Shown one piece after another: positions 1-9,443 of a DNA stretch of 64,000 nt. The stretch covers positions 662,241 through 726,240 of the forward strand of contig NZ_KE384490.1 in NCBI RefSeq assembly GCF_000426045.1, in the 5' to 3' direction. Below the pieces are notes generated by a model that did not search any database, was not told the DNA's origin, and was given only the letters and a program-made list of their open reading frames with translations. The stretch is from Marmoricola sp. URHB0036 (GTDB lineage: Bacteria > Actinomycetota > Actinomycetes > Propionibacteriales > Nocardioidaceae). Within the stretch, counting starts at the first letter, position 1; each line of letters begins with the position of its first letter. The position numbers were made by a program, and so were the translations under genes.

Positions 1-1
1 G

Positions 2-1483
2 CCCCGGACCCCGCTGGCCCGGGTGGCCGCGTGGACCGGCGCCGACCTGCGTCCGTCGACCAGCGAGGCCGTCGAGGTCACCGGGTTGTCGCTGAGCTCG
101 CAACGGGTCCGTCCCGGCGACCTCTACGCAGCGCTTCCGGGAAGCCGGGTGCACGGCGCGACGTACGCCGCCGACGCGATCGCCGAGGGGGCGGTCGCCG
201 TGCTGACCGACGAGGAGGGTGCCGCCTCGCTGGGGGAGACCAGTACGCCGCTGCTGGTGCTCGAGAACCCCCGCTCGGTGCTCGGCCGCCTGGCGGCGCT
301 GCTGTACGGCGAGCCGGCCCGTGCCCTGACGCTGATGGCGGTCACCGGCACCCAGGGCAAGACCACCAGCACCCGCCTCCTCGACAGTGCCCTGGAGGCG
401 ACCGGTGTCCCGGCCGCAGTGATCGGCACCGTCGGCACCCGCATCGCCGGGCGGGACGTGAAGACGGCGCTCACCACTCCGGAGGCACCAGACCTGCACG
501 CGCTGTTCGCGGTGATGGTCGAGCAGGGGGTGACCGCCTGCGCGATGGAGGTCTCCAGCCACGCCCTGGTGATGGGACGCGTGGCCGGGGTGGTCTTCGA
601 CGCCGCAGCGTTCCTCAACCTCGGCCGCGACCACCTCGACTTCCACAAGGACGTGGAGGACTACTTCGCGGCCAAGGCCTCGCTGTTCACCCCGGAGCGT
701 TCGCGCCGCGGGCTCACCAACGTCGACGACGCCTACGGCCGGCGGCTGCTCGAGGAGGCGACCGTGCCGATGGTGACCTTCTCGCCGTCGGGACAGGCGG
801 CCGACTGGCGCGCCGGGGACGTCGTCCTCGAGCCGGACGGGTCGACGTTCACCGTGGTGACGCCCGCGCAGGACCGCATCACGACCCGGGTGCCGCTGAC
901 CGGGGAGTTCAACGTCGCCAACGCGCTGTGCGCGATCGCGCTGGCCGGGGAGGCCGGGCTGGACCCGCGACTAGTGAGCGAGGGCATCGCGCGTTCCGGC
1001 GGGGTGCCCGGTCGGCTCGAGCGGATCGACGCCGGACAGGACTTCCTCGCGTTCGTGGACTACGCCCACAAGCCCGATGCCGTCGAGGCGGCGCTGTCCG
1101 CCGTACGCCCGCTCACCCGGGGTCGGCTGGTGCTCGTCATCGGGGCGGGCGGTGACCGCGACAGCGGCAAGCGACCGGTGATGGGGGCCATCGGTGCGCG
1201 GCTGGCCGACCTGCTCGTCGTCACCGACGACAACCCACGCACCGAGGACCCGGCGGCCATCCGCGCCGCCGTGCTCGAGGGGGCGCGCGGCGTCGCCGGA
1301 GCCCAGGTCCTCGAGATCGGTGACCGTCGCGAGGCGATCCGGCACGCCGTCGACCTGGCCGGGCCCGGTGACACCGTCGTCATCGCCGGGAAGGGCCACG
1401 AGACCGGGCAGGAGATCCAGGGCACGGTGCACCCCTTCGACGACCGCGAGGAGCTGCTCGCCGCCCTGGGGGGCCGGCCGTGA
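2..1483 (+). CDS. murE: MurE, UDP-MurNAc-tripeptide synthetase (5' end cut off by window)
   Basis: This cytoplasmic Mur ligase adds the third stem-peptide residue, a diaminopimelate, to UDP-MurNAc-L-Ala-D-Glu. The reading frame is open from base 2, so the start codon and probably about ten residues lie outside the window; the GTG at 23 is internal. Visible features are the ATP loop TGTQGKTT, the Mur-ligase segment with AMEVSSHAL, and the C-terminal DNPR motif, which in MurE enzymes marks diaminopimelate rather than lysine as substrate. Its stop overlaps the murF start as GTGA. It is the first visible gene of the dcw cluster; ftsI and ftsL would be expected upstream. Confidence 0.95.
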   Translation, partial: PRTPLARVAAWTGADLRPSTSEAVEVTGLSLSSQRVRPGDLYAALPGSRVHGATYAADAIAEGAVAVLTDEEGAASLGETSTPLLVLENPRSVLGRLAALLYGEPARALTLMAVTGTQGKTTSTRLLDSALEATGVPAAVIGTVGTRIAGRDVKTALTTPEAPDLHALFAVMVEQGVTACAMEVSSHALVMGRVAGVVFDAAAFLNLGRDHLDFHKDVEDYFAAKASLFTPERSRRGLTNVDDAYGRRLLEEATVPMVTFSPSGQAADWRAGDVVLEPDGSTFTVVTPAQDRITTRVPLTGEFNVANALCAIALAGEAGLDPRLVSEGIARSGGVPGRLERIDAGQDFLAFVDYAHKPDAVEAALSAVRPLTRGRLVLVIGAGGDRDSGKRPVMGAIGARLADLLVVTDDNPRTEDPAAIRAAVLEGARGVAGAQVLEIGDRREAIRHAVDLAGPGDTVVIAGKGHETGQEIQGTVHPFDDREELLAALGGRP

Positions 1484-2916
1484 TCCCGCTGTCGCTCGGC
1501 CAGATCGCCACCCTCGTCGGCGGGGAGGTGGCCGACGGGGACGCCGATCTCGTGGTCACCGGCCCCGCCTTCCTGGACAGCCGCCGGCCCGAGCCGCAGG
1601 GGTTGTTCGTCGCGTTCGCGGGGGAGCACGTCGACGGCCACGACTACGCCGCCACGGCCGTCGAGGGTGGAGCGGCCGCAGTGCTCGGCACGCGCGCCAC
1701 CGGCGCCCCCAGCGTCGTCGTCCCGGACGCGCAGGCCGCCCTGCAGGAGCTCGCCCGCCAGGTGCTGCGCCGGCTGTGGGAGAACGACCCCGGTCCGAAG
1801 GTCATCGCGATCACGGGCTCCCAGGGCAAGACCACCGCCAAGGACATGCTGGCCAGGGTGCTCGCGGACGCCGCCCCGACCATCGCCACCGCCGGGTCGT
1901 TCAACAACGAGCTCGGCCTGCCGCTCACCGTGCTGCGGGCCACCGGCGAGACCCGCTTCCTCGTGCTGGAGATGGGCGCGCGCGGTATCGGCCACCTGGC
2001 AGAGCTGTGCCAGATCGCGCCGCCCGACATCTCACTGGTGCTCAACGTCGGCAAGGCCCACATCGGCGAGTTCGGCTCGCAGGCCAACATCGCGATCGCC
2101 AAGGGTGAGCTGGTCGAGGCGCTGTCGGCCGACGGTGCCGCCGTGCTCAATGCCGACGACCCGCTGGTGTCCACGATGGCCGCACGCACCTCGGCCCGCG
2201 CCTGGTCCTTCGGCCGTGCAGGGTCCGACCTGCGTCTGGGCGAGGTCGAGGTGGACGACCTGGGCCGGGCGTCCTTCGACCTGACCCACGAGGGCACCGA
2301 GCACGTCGCCCTGCGCCTCGTCGGCGAGCACCAGGCCATGAATGCCGCGGCCACCGCCGCCACGGCCCTGGCCGCCGGGCTCTCGCTGGCCGACGTCGCC
2401 GAGAGCCTGCGCTCGATCGACCGGCTCTCCCCGTGGCGGATGGAGGTCCACGAACGCTCCGACGGGCTGGTCGTGGTCAACGACGCCTACAACGCCAACC
2501 CCGACTCGATGGTCGCCGCCCTCGAGACGCTCGCCCGGATGGGGCAGCGCGGCGGGCGCCGTACGGTCGCGGTGCTCGGGGAGATGCGTGAGCTCGGTGC
2601 CAGCGCCGACGACGAGCACCGGGCGATCGGCACGCTCGCGCACCGCCTGGGCATCGACGAGGTGGTCACCGTGGGTGACGGTGCCCGCGGCATCCACGAG
2701 GCGGTGGTCGACGCGCGTGGTGGCGACCGCACGGCGCGCCGGGTCGAGACCGTCGAACAGGCCAGTGAGTGGTTGCGCGACAATGTGGCGGGTCCCGACG
2801 TCGTCCTGGTCAAGGCGTCCCGGGCCCTGCGGCTCGAACGGGTCGCCGAGACGCTGCTCGGGGAGGATCCCGGAGTCGGCCCCGGAGTCGATCTGGGAGA
2901 GGAGGGCGGCCGATGA
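1480..2916 (+). CDS. murF: MurF, UDP-MurNAc-tripeptide:D-Ala-D-Ala ligase
   Basis: MurF ligates D-Ala-D-Ala onto the UDP-MurNAc-tripeptide, the last cytoplasmic step before the lipid stage. The 478-residue protein has the N-terminal substrate-binding part, the P-loop GSQGKTTAKDML near residue 113, the central motif with FNNELGLPLT, and the C-terminal segment VVNDAYNANPDSM typical of MurF. The GTG start overlaps the murE stop by four bases, which implies translational coupling. At its 3' end the stop overlaps an ATG that opens a 24-codon reading frame leading into mraY. Confidence 0.96.
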   Translation: MIPLSLGQIATLVGGEVADGDADLVVTGPAFLDSRRPEPQGLFVAFAGEHVDGHDYAATAVEGGAAAVLGTRATGAPSVVVPDAQAALQELARQVLRRLWENDPGPKVIAITGSQGKTTAKDMLARVLADAAPTIATAGSFNNELGLPLTVLRATGETRFLVLEMGARGIGHLAELCQIAPPDISLVLNVGKAHIGEFGSQANIAIAKGELVEALSADGAAVLNADDPLVSTMAARTSARAWSFGRAGSDLRLGEVEVDDLGRASFDLTHEGTEHVALRLVGEHQAMNAAATAATALAAGLSLADVAESLRSIDRLSPWRMEVHERSDGLVVVNDAYNANPDSMVAALETLARMGQRGGRRTVAVLGEMRELGASADDEHRAIGTLAHRLGIDEVVTVGDGARGIHEAVVDARGGDRTARRVETVEQASEWLRDNVAGPDVVLVKASRALRLERVAETLLGEDPGVGPGVDLGEEGGR

Positions 2917-2987
2917 CCACCCCACGCAATGGCGTGTCGAGCTCGCTGCGCTCGCCCGCGACACGATTCCGAGGGGACCCCGGATGA
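2913..2987 (+). CDS. possible 24-residue coupling ORF between murF and mraY
   Basis: An ATG overlaps the murF stop (ATGA), and the frame closes with a TGA that overlaps the mraY ATG (again ATGA). The 24-residue product is Arg/Ser/Thr-rich with no recognised motif. The double overlap bridges exactly the 67-nt gap in a cluster where neighbouring genes are otherwise coupled by such overlaps. A role in passing ribosomes from murF to mraY is an inference. It may also be chance, since stop and start overlaps are easy to form at high GC. Confidence 0.3.
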   Translation: MTTPRNGVSSSLRSPATRFRGDPG

Positions 2988-4054
2988 GAGCGATCCTGCT
3001 GGCAGGTGGCCTCGCCCTGCTCTTCACGATGGTCGGCACCCGCTACGCCATCCGGGTGCTGGCGGCCAAGGGATACGGCCAGCTGATCCGCGACGACGGC
3101 CCGACGACCCACCACACCAAGCGCGGTACGCCGACCATGGGCGGCCTGGTGATCGTGCTCGCCTCGGTGGCGGCGTACTTCCTGGCCAAGCTGGTCACCG
3201 GCAACTCGCCGAGTGCCTCGGCCCTGCTGCTGCTCTTTCTCTTCGTCGGCCTCGGCACGGTCGGCTTCCTCGACGACTACATCAAGATCGCCCGCCAGAG
3301 GAGCCTGGGCCTGCGCAGCCGGGCGAAGTTCATCGGCCAGACCTTCGTGGCGCTCGTCTTCGGCTGGCTCGCGCTGTCGCCCTGGATGGAGGACGGCCGC
3401 GGGCAGACCCCGGCCGGTCATGCCATCTCCTTCATCCGCGACCCGCGCTCCTTCACGCTGCCGATGATCGTGCTGCTGCTGTTCATCTGGCTGCTCATCG
3501 CAGGGTCGAGCAACGCCGTCAACCTCACCGACGGCCTCGACGGGCTGGCGGCGGGCGCGGCGGTGATGACGTTCGGCGCCTACACGCTGGTGAACATCTG
3601 GCAGAACAACCAGTGGTGCGGGCGCGCGGCCGGACCGAAGTGCTACGAGGTGCGCGACCCGCTCGACCTGGCCGTCGTGGCGGCCGCGATCACCGGTGCG
3701 TGCTTCGGCTTCCTGTGGTGGAACGCCTCACCGGCCAAGATCTTCATGGGCGACACCGGCTCCCTCGCCCTCGGCGGGGCGCTGGCCGGGTTCGCCGTAC
3801 TCACCCGCACCGAGTTCCTGCTCGCCCTGCTCGGCGGACTGTTCGTGATCCAGACCCTCTCGGTGATCCTGCAGGTCGGCTTCTTCAAGGCCACCGGTGG
3901 CCGACGGCTGTTCCGGATGGCACCCCTGCACCACCACTTCGAGATGTTGGGCTGGGAGGAGATCACCGTCGTCATCCGGTTCTGGCTGATCGCGGGCATC
4001 TTCGTCGCGACGGGGCTGGGGGTCTTCTACGCCGAGTGGGTCGCCGGCTCATGA
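2984..4054 (+). CDS. mraY: MraY, phospho-MurNAc-pentapeptide translocase
   Basis: This integral membrane enzyme transfers phospho-MurNAc-pentapeptide to undecaprenyl (or decaprenyl) phosphate, giving lipid I. The 356-residue protein begins MRAILLAGG and has about ten hydrophobic segments. It shows the family motifs HHTKRGTPTMGG near residue 43, FLDDYIK, NLTDGLDGLA, FMGDTGSLALGG and the histidine motif APLHHHFE. The ATG at 2984 gives a normal-length N-terminus; the longer open frame upstream overlaps murF out of frame. It overlaps murD by four bases (ATGA). Confidence 0.96.
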   Translation: MRAILLAGGLALLFTMVGTRYAIRVLAAKGYGQLIRDDGPTTHHTKRGTPTMGGLVIVLASVAAYFLAKLVTGNSPSASALLLLFLFVGLGTVGFLDDYIKIARQRSLGLRSRAKFIGQTFVALVFGWLALSPWMEDGRGQTPAGHAISFIRDPRSFTLPMIVLLLFIWLLIAGSSNAVNLTDGLDGLAAGAAVMTFGAYTLVNIWQNNQWCGRAAGPKCYEVRDPLDLAVVAAAITGACFGFLWWNASPAKIFMGDTGSLALGGALAGFAVLTRTEFLLALLGGLFVIQTLSVILQVGFFKATGGRRLFRMAPLHHHFEMLGWEEITVVIRFWLIAGIFVATGLGVFYAEWVAGS

Positions 4055-5520
4055 ACCTCGACGACCTGTTGGCCCTGGGCCGCACCAGCGACTGGAGCGG
4101 CGTCCGCGTCACCGTCGCCGGCTTCGGCGTCTCGGGGTACGCCGCCGCGGACAACCTGACCTTCCTGGGTGCCCAGGTGACCGCGCTCGACGAGTCCGAC
4201 CAGGGTGACCGTCGCGAGCGGGCCACCCTGCTGGAGAGCCTCGGCGCGACGGTCCGGCTCGGCGAGGGCTCGACCGCCGTGCTGCCCGACGACACCGACC
4301 TCGTGGTGACCTCACCCGGCTGGGCGCCCTCCTCGCCGCTGCTCGCACAGGCCGCCGAGCGCGGCGTCCCGATCTGGGGCGAGGTCGAGCTGGCCTGGCG
4401 GCTGCGCGACCCGGCCCACCCGGCCCCGTGGCTGGCGGTCACCGGCACCAACGGCAAGACCACGACCGTGCAGATGCTGGAGGCGATGCTGCGCGCGGCC
4501 GGACTCCGCACCGTCGCGTGCGGCAACGTCGGCCTGCCGATCGTCGAGGCCGTGATGGACCCCGAGCCCTGGGACGTGCTGGCGGTCGAGCTCTCCAGCT
4601 TCCAGCTGCACTACACCTCCACCATGAAGGCGGAGTCGGCCGCGGTGCTCAACGTCGCCGACGACCACCTGGACTGGTACGCCGGAGCAGAGCGGGGCCG
4701 GGAGGCGTACGCCGCCGACAAGGGCCGCATCTACTCCGGCGTCGAGCGGGCCTGCGTCTACAACGTGGCCGACCCCGTGACCGAGCAGCTGGTCCGCGAC
4801 GCCGACGTGCAGGAAGGTGCTCGTGCGATCGGGTTCACGCCCGGCACTCCCGCGGTCGGGATGGTCGGCGTGGTCGACGACGTGCTCGCCGACCGGGCGT
4901 TCATCGAGGACCGGCAGACCTCGGCGGCCGAGCTGTGCACGCTCGACGACCTGGCCAGCACCGCACCCCACTACGTCGCCAACGCGCTCGCGGCAGCAGC
5001 CCTGGCGAGGTCCCACGGCGTCTCGCCGGCGGCGATCCAGCACGCCCTCCGGGAGTTCCGTCCCGACGGCCACCGGATCGCGGAGGTGGCCGTGGTCGAC
5101 GGTGTGACCTGGATCGACGACTCCAAGGCGACCAACCCGCATGCAGCGCTGGCCTCGTTGAGCGCCTACGACCCGGTCGTGTGGATCGCCGGGGGACTGG
5201 CCAAGGGAGCCGGCTTCGACGACCTCGTCACCTCGGTGCGCGACCGGCTGCGGGGCGTCGTCCTCCTGGGGCGGGACGCCGACGTCATCCGCAAGTCGCT
5301 CGTGCGACACGCGCCCGATGTGCCTGTGATCGAAGTTGCGGCCGGGGAGACTGAAGGCGAAGGACCCATGGACCGTGTCGTGGCCGGGGCCGCGTCGCTG
5401 GCACACCCCGGCGACACCGTGCTGTTGGCCCCGGGATGTGCGTCGATGGACATGTTCGCCAACTACGGCGCACGCGGTGACGCCTTTGCGGAAGCCGTGC
5501 ACCGGATGCGGCGGAGCTAG
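4051..5520 (+). CDS. murD: MurD, UDP-MurNAc-L-Ala:D-Glu ligase
   Basis: MurD adds D-glutamate to UDP-MurNAc-L-Ala in the cytoplasm. The 489-residue protein has a Rossmann-like N-terminal domain (VTVAGFGVSGYAAA), the ATP loop TGTNGKTTT near residue 130, the central motif VLNVADDHLDWY and the C-terminal motif WIDDSKATNPHAA. The ATG at 4051 overlaps the mraY stop. An open frame extends far upstream but has no Mur similarity and overlaps mraY, so it is not used. Confidence 0.96.
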   Translation: MNLDDLLALGRTSDWSGVRVTVAGFGVSGYAAADNLTFLGAQVTALDESDQGDRRERATLLESLGATVRLGEGSTAVLPDDTDLVVTSPGWAPSSPLLAQAAERGVPIWGEVELAWRLRDPAHPAPWLAVTGTNGKTTTVQMLEAMLRAAGLRTVACGNVGLPIVEAVMDPEPWDVLAVELSSFQLHYTSTMKAESAAVLNVADDHLDWYAGAERGREAYAADKGRIYSGVERACVYNVADPVTEQLVRDADVQEGARAIGFTPGTPAVGMVGVVDDVLADRAFIEDRQTSAAELCTLDDLASTAPHYVANALAAAALARSHGVSPAAIQHALREFRPDGHRIAEVAVVDGVTWIDDSKATNPHAALASLSAYDPVVWIAGGLAKGAGFDDLVTSVRDRLRGVVLLGRDADVIRKSLVRHAPDVPVIEVAAGETEGEGPMDRVVAGAASLAHPGDTVLLAPGCASMDMFANYGARGDAFAEAVHRMRRS

Positions 5521-5551
5521 CGGCAAGGAAACGTACGGCGAGGAGGACCGG

Positions 5552-6916
5552 GTGAGCGTCACCAGCGAGACTGGCCGCGACACCGGACAGCAAGCCGTTC
5601 CGCTCCCTGTGCAGCAACCCGGCCTGGCCGGCTGGGTCTCCTACCGCGCGGCCATCGTCCGCCGCGCGATGGAGCGGCCGCTCACCTCCTACTACCTGCT
5701 GCTCGGCGGCTCCACCATGCTGCTGGCGATCGGCCTGATGATGGTGCTGAGCGCCTCGAGCGTCTACAGCTACCGGGTCCACGACAGCAGCTACTACATC
5801 TTCCTCAAGCAGCTGACCTGGGTGGTGATCGGACTCCCGGCCGCCTGGCTGGCCAGCCGGATGAACCGGCGGCTGTTGCGGCTGCTCGCGTGGCCGGCGG
5901 TCCTGGTCGCGGTGATCCTGCTCTGCCTGACCCAGACCGGCCTGGGCTTCGCCGTCAACGGCAACCGCAACTGGCTCGCGCTCGGTCCGCTGACCGTGCA
6001 GCCCTCCGAGATCGCCAAGCTGTCGATCGTGCTGTGGACCGCGGACGTCTACGCCAAGAAGGAGCGCTACCTCGACAGCCCGTGGCACGCACTGATCCCG
6101 GTGGCTCCGGTCGTGACCATGATCTCGGCCCTCGTCGTGTTCCAGCACGACCTCGGCACCGCCCTGGTGCTGTTCGCCATCCTGCTCGGGATGCTGTGGG
6201 TCGTCGGCGTCCCGGCCCGGCTGTTCGGGATCGCGCTCTCCCTGGTCGGGGTGGTGGCGTTCTACCTCGCGGCCTCGAACTCCGAGCGGCGTACCCGCCT
6301 GACCGGCTTCATCGACCCGTTCAAGGACTTCCAGGGCGCCGGCTGGCAGGCCGGACACGGCCTGCTCGGCATGTCCAGCGGCGGCATCTTCGGCAAGGGA
6401 CTCAGCGCCAGCCAGCAGAAGTGGGGCAACCTCCCGGAGGCGCACACCGACTTCATCTTCGCCGTGCTCGGCGAGGAGCTCGGCCTGGTCGGCACCCTGC
6501 TGGTGCTGGCGCTCTTCGGCGCCGTGGCCTTCGCCGCCATCCGGCTGGCGATCAACACAGCCGACCCGTTCGTGCGCTACGTGTCGGCGGGTGTCACGAT
6601 CTGGTTGATGTCCCAGATGATCATCAACATCGGCATGGTGCTGGCGTTGCTCCCCGTGATCGGTATCCCGCTCCCGCTCGTGTCCTACGGCGGATCGGCG
6701 CTGGTGCCGTCGATGGTCGCGCTCGGCCTGCTCGTCGGGTTCGCGCGGGCCGAACCGGAGGCGGCCGCTGCCCTGCGCGACCGCCGCGGCGAGCGACGTA
6801 CCGGCAAGAAGCGTCCCGGACGGATGTCGCTGCCCGGCGCCATCTCGGCCGGCAGTGCCCGTGCTCGAGCCCGGACCGGTCGACCGGGCGGCTCGGCGCG
6901 GTCGAGGCGAGGTTGA
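5552..6916 (+). CDS. ftsW: FtsW, SEDS-family septal peptidoglycan polymerase
   Basis: FtsW is the division-specific SEDS glycosyltransferase that polymerises lipid II together with PBP3/FtsI. The 454-residue protein has about ten membrane segments from residue 50 on, with the family signatures FAVNGNRNWL, QPSEIAKLS and PLVSYGGSALVPSM. The C-terminal ~60 residues are very basic and probably cytoplasmic. GTG at 5552 is chosen because AGGAGG lies five bases upstream (5541-5546). It overlaps murG by one base (TGATG). Confidence 0.94.
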   Translation: MSVTSETGRDTGQQAVPLPVQQPGLAGWVSYRAAIVRRAMERPLTSYYLLLGGSTMLLAIGLMMVLSASSVYSYRVHDSSYYIFLKQLTWVVIGLPAAWLASRMNRRLLRLLAWPAVLVAVILLCLTQTGLGFAVNGNRNWLALGPLTVQPSEIAKLSIVLWTADVYAKKERYLDSPWHALIPVAPVVTMISALVVFQHDLGTALVLFAILLGMLWVVGVPARLFGIALSLVGVVAFYLAASNSERRTRLTGFIDPFKDFQGAGWQAGHGLLGMSSGGIFGKGLSASQQKWGNLPEAHTDFIFAVLGEELGLVGTLLVLALFGAVAFAAIRLAINTADPFVRYVSAGVTIWLMSQMIINIGMVLALLPVIGIPLPLVSYGGSALVPSMVALGLLVGFARAEPEAAAALRDRRGERRTGKKRPGRMSLPGAISAGSARARARTGRPGGSARSRRG

Positions 6917-8013
6917 TGGCGTCCACCCCAGTCCTGCGGCGGGTCCTGCTGGCCGGCGGTGGGACGGCCGGGCACACCTCGCCGCTGCTCGCCACCGCTG
7001 ATGCCCTGCGTCGCCGCGACCCTGACATCGAGGTCACCGCGCTCGGCACCGCGCGCGGGCTCGAGACCCGGGTCGTGCCTGAGGCCGGCTACCCGCTCGA
7101 GCTGATCCCGCCGGTGCCGGTGCCGCGGCGACCGGGCGTGGAGCTGCTGCGCACCCCGGGTCGACTGCGGGAGGCGATGAAGGCGTGCCTCGAGGTGCTG
7201 GACCGCGTGCAGCCGGACGTGGTGGTCGGTTTCGGCGGCTACGTCTCGGCGCCGGCGTACCTCGCCGCCCGCAAGCGCAAGCTGCCCCTCGTCGTCCACG
7301 AGGGCAACGCCGTTCCCGGTCTCGCCAACAAGCTCGGCGCCCGGTTCACGCCGTACGTCGCCACCAGCTTCCCCGACACCGACCTCCCGCACGCCCGCTA
7401 CCTCGGGCTGCCGATCCGCCGGATGATCAGCACGCTCGACCGGGCGGCGCTGCGCGCCGAGGCGCGGGCGACGTTCGGGCTCGACCCCGACCGGCCGACG
7501 CTGCTGGTGACCGGTGGCTCGCAGGGGGCGCGTCGGCTCAACCAGTCGCTCGCGGCGGCGGCTCCCGCCTTCGCCGAGGCCGGCATCCAGGTGCTGCACA
7601 TCGTCGGCCCGCAGGGGGAGGCGAAGCCGGAGGTCCCGGTCGGCGGTCCGCCGTACGTCGTGGTGCCGTTCGTCAGCCGGATGGACCTCGCGTACGCCGC
7701 TGCCGACGCCGTCGTCTGCCGGGCCGGGAGCAACACGGTCACCGAGGTGTCCGGGGTGGGTCTACCGGCGATCTACGTGCCGCTGCCGATCGGCAACGGG
7801 GAGCAGGCCCACAACGCCCGCCCGGTGATCGACGCCGGCGGTGGCCTGCTCGTGGCCGACGCAGCGCTGACGCCGGAGTGGGTGCGCCGTGCGGTCCCTG
7901 ACCTGCTCACCGACCCCGATCGGCTGGCGGCGATGTCGGCCGCGGCCTCGCACCTGATCCCGCTCGACGCCGACGAGAAGCTGGCCGCCCTGGTCTTCGA
8001 GGCCGTCCGATGA
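6916..8013 (+). CDS. murG: MurG, lipid I GlcNAc transferase
   Basis: MurG is a peripheral membrane GT-B glycosyltransferase that adds GlcNAc from UDP-GlcNAc to lipid I, forming lipid II. The 365-residue protein has the N-terminal glycine-rich loop LAGGGTAGHTSPL, the motif GFGGYVSAPAYLAA, VVHEGNAVPGLANK, and the C-terminal donor-site motifs VTGGSQGARRLN and CRAGSNTVTEV. It shares one base with the ftsW stop and overlaps murC as ATGA. Confidence 0.96.
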   Translation: MASTPVLRRVLLAGGGTAGHTSPLLATADALRRRDPDIEVTALGTARGLETRVVPEAGYPLELIPPVPVPRRPGVELLRTPGRLREAMKACLEVLDRVQPDVVVGFGGYVSAPAYLAARKRKLPLVVHEGNAVPGLANKLGARFTPYVATSFPDTDLPHARYLGLPIRRMISTLDRAALRAEARATFGLDPDRPTLLVTGGSQGARRLNQSLAAAAPAFAEAGIQVLHIVGPQGEAKPEVPVGGPPYVVVPFVSRMDLAYAAADAVVCRAGSNTVTEVSGVGLPAIYVPLPIGNGEQAHNARPVIDAGGGLLVADAALTPEWVRRAVPDLLTDPDRLAAMSAAASHLIPLDADEKLAALVFEAVR

Positions 8014-9443
8014 GGGTGCCCGTCCCAGACACGCTGCTGCCCGCCGACCAGCTCGGCCGGGTGCACTTCGTGGGCATCGGCGGCGCGGGACTGTCCGGCA
8101 TCGCCCGCATCATGCTGGCCCGCGGCATCACCGTCTCCGGCAGCGACGCCAAGGAGTCCCGGACGATCGAGGCGTTGCGCGCGTTGGGGGCCACCTGCCA
8201 CCTCGGTCACGACGCCGCCAACCTCGGCGACGCCGACACGGTCGTCGTCTCGACCGCGGTCCGGGAGAACAACCCCGAGGTGGTGGCCGCCACCGAGCGT
8301 GGCCTGCGGATCCTGCCGCGCTCGGCCGCCCTGGAGTCGGTGATGCAGGGCCGCACCGTGGTCGCCGTCGCCGGCACGCACGGCAAGACCACCACCACCT
8401 CGTTGCTGACCGTCGCGCTCCAGCACTGTGGTGCGGACCCGTCCTTCGCCATCGGCGGCGAGCTCAACGAGACCGGTTCCAATGCCCACGACGGCAGCGG
8501 CGACCTCTTCGTCGCGGAGGCCGACGAGAGCGACGGCGCCTTCCTCGTCTACTCGCCCCACGCCGCGCTGGTCACCAACGTCGAGGCCGACCACCTCGAC
8601 AACTACGGCACTCCCGAGGCCTACCGCGCCGCGTTCGACACCTTCATCGACCGCATCTCGCCCGACGGCTTCCTGGTGGTGTGTGCCGACGACCCCGGTG
8701 CCGACGCGCTGGGTCGTACGGCGGTCGAACGTGGCCTCGCCGTCGTACGTGTGGGGGAGCGGGTCGACGCCGAGGTCCGGGCCGAGGACCTCCGCTTCCT
8801 GGGCTCGGCCTCCCGTTTCGCCGTCGTCGACCGCGGTCGACGACTGGGGGAGGTCACCCTCCAGATCCCAGGGCGCCACTACGTCCTGGACGCGCTGGCT
8901 GCCCTGACCTGCGGGCTGCGACTCGGCTACGGCTTCGCCGACCTGGCCCGCGGGCTGGGTGCGTTCACCGGCACCAGGCGTCGGATGGAGCTCAAGGGCC
9001 AGGCCGGTGGAGTCCGTGTCTACGACAGCTACGCCCATCACCCCAACGAGATCTCCGGCGACCTCCAGGCCGCGCGATCGCTGGCGGGGGAGGGCCGGGT
9101 CGTGGTGGCCTTCCAGCCGCACATGGTCTCGCGGACCCGCATCTTCGGCCCCGACATGGGCGTCGCGCTCGGTGCTGCGGACGAGGTCGTCGTGATGGAC
9201 ATCTACGTGGCCCGCGAGGACCCCGAGCCCGGTGTGACAGGAGCACTCGTGGCCGACGCCGTACCTCTCGATCCGGCGCACGTCGTCTTCGAGCCCTCGT
9301 GGTCGGCAGTGCCCGCGCACCTCGTCGAGCGCGCGCGTCCCGGTGACGTCGTGCTCACGCTCGGGGCGGGAGACGTCACGCTGCTCGGCCCCGAGGTGCT
9401 GGAGCTGCTGGGGGAGCAGGGGGTGTCCGATGTCGATGCGTGA
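8010..9443 (+). CDS. murC: MurC, UDP-MurNAc:L-alanine ligase
   Basis: MurC starts the stem peptide by adding L-Ala to UDP-MurNAc. The 477-residue protein shows VHFVGIGGAGLSGIARI at the N-terminus, the P-loop VAGTHGKTTTTSLL near residue 120, NVEADHLDNYG in the central domain and VYDSYAHHPNEI in the C-terminal domain. All are family hallmarks. The ATG overlaps the murG stop, and the 3' end overlaps the start of ftsQ by 14 bases. Confidence 0.96.
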   Translation: MRVPVPDTLLPADQLGRVHFVGIGGAGLSGIARIMLARGITVSGSDAKESRTIEALRALGATCHLGHDAANLGDADTVVVSTAVRENNPEVVAATERGLRILPRSAALESVMQGRTVVAVAGTHGKTTTTSLLTVALQHCGADPSFAIGGELNETGSNAHDGSGDLFVAEADESDGAFLVYSPHAALVTNVEADHLDNYGTPEAYRAAFDTFIDRISPDGFLVVCADDPGADALGRTAVERGLAVVRVGERVDAEVRAEDLRFLGSASRFAVVDRGRRLGEVTLQIPGRHYVLDALAALTCGLRLGYGFADLARGLGAFTGTRRRMELKGQAGGVRVYDSYAHHPNEISGDLQAARSLAGEGRVVVAFQPHMVSRTRIFGPDMGVALGAADEVVVMDIYVAREDPEPGVTGALVADAVPLDPAHVVFEPSWSAVPAHLVERARPGDVVLTLGAGDVTLLGPEVLELLGEQGVSDVDA

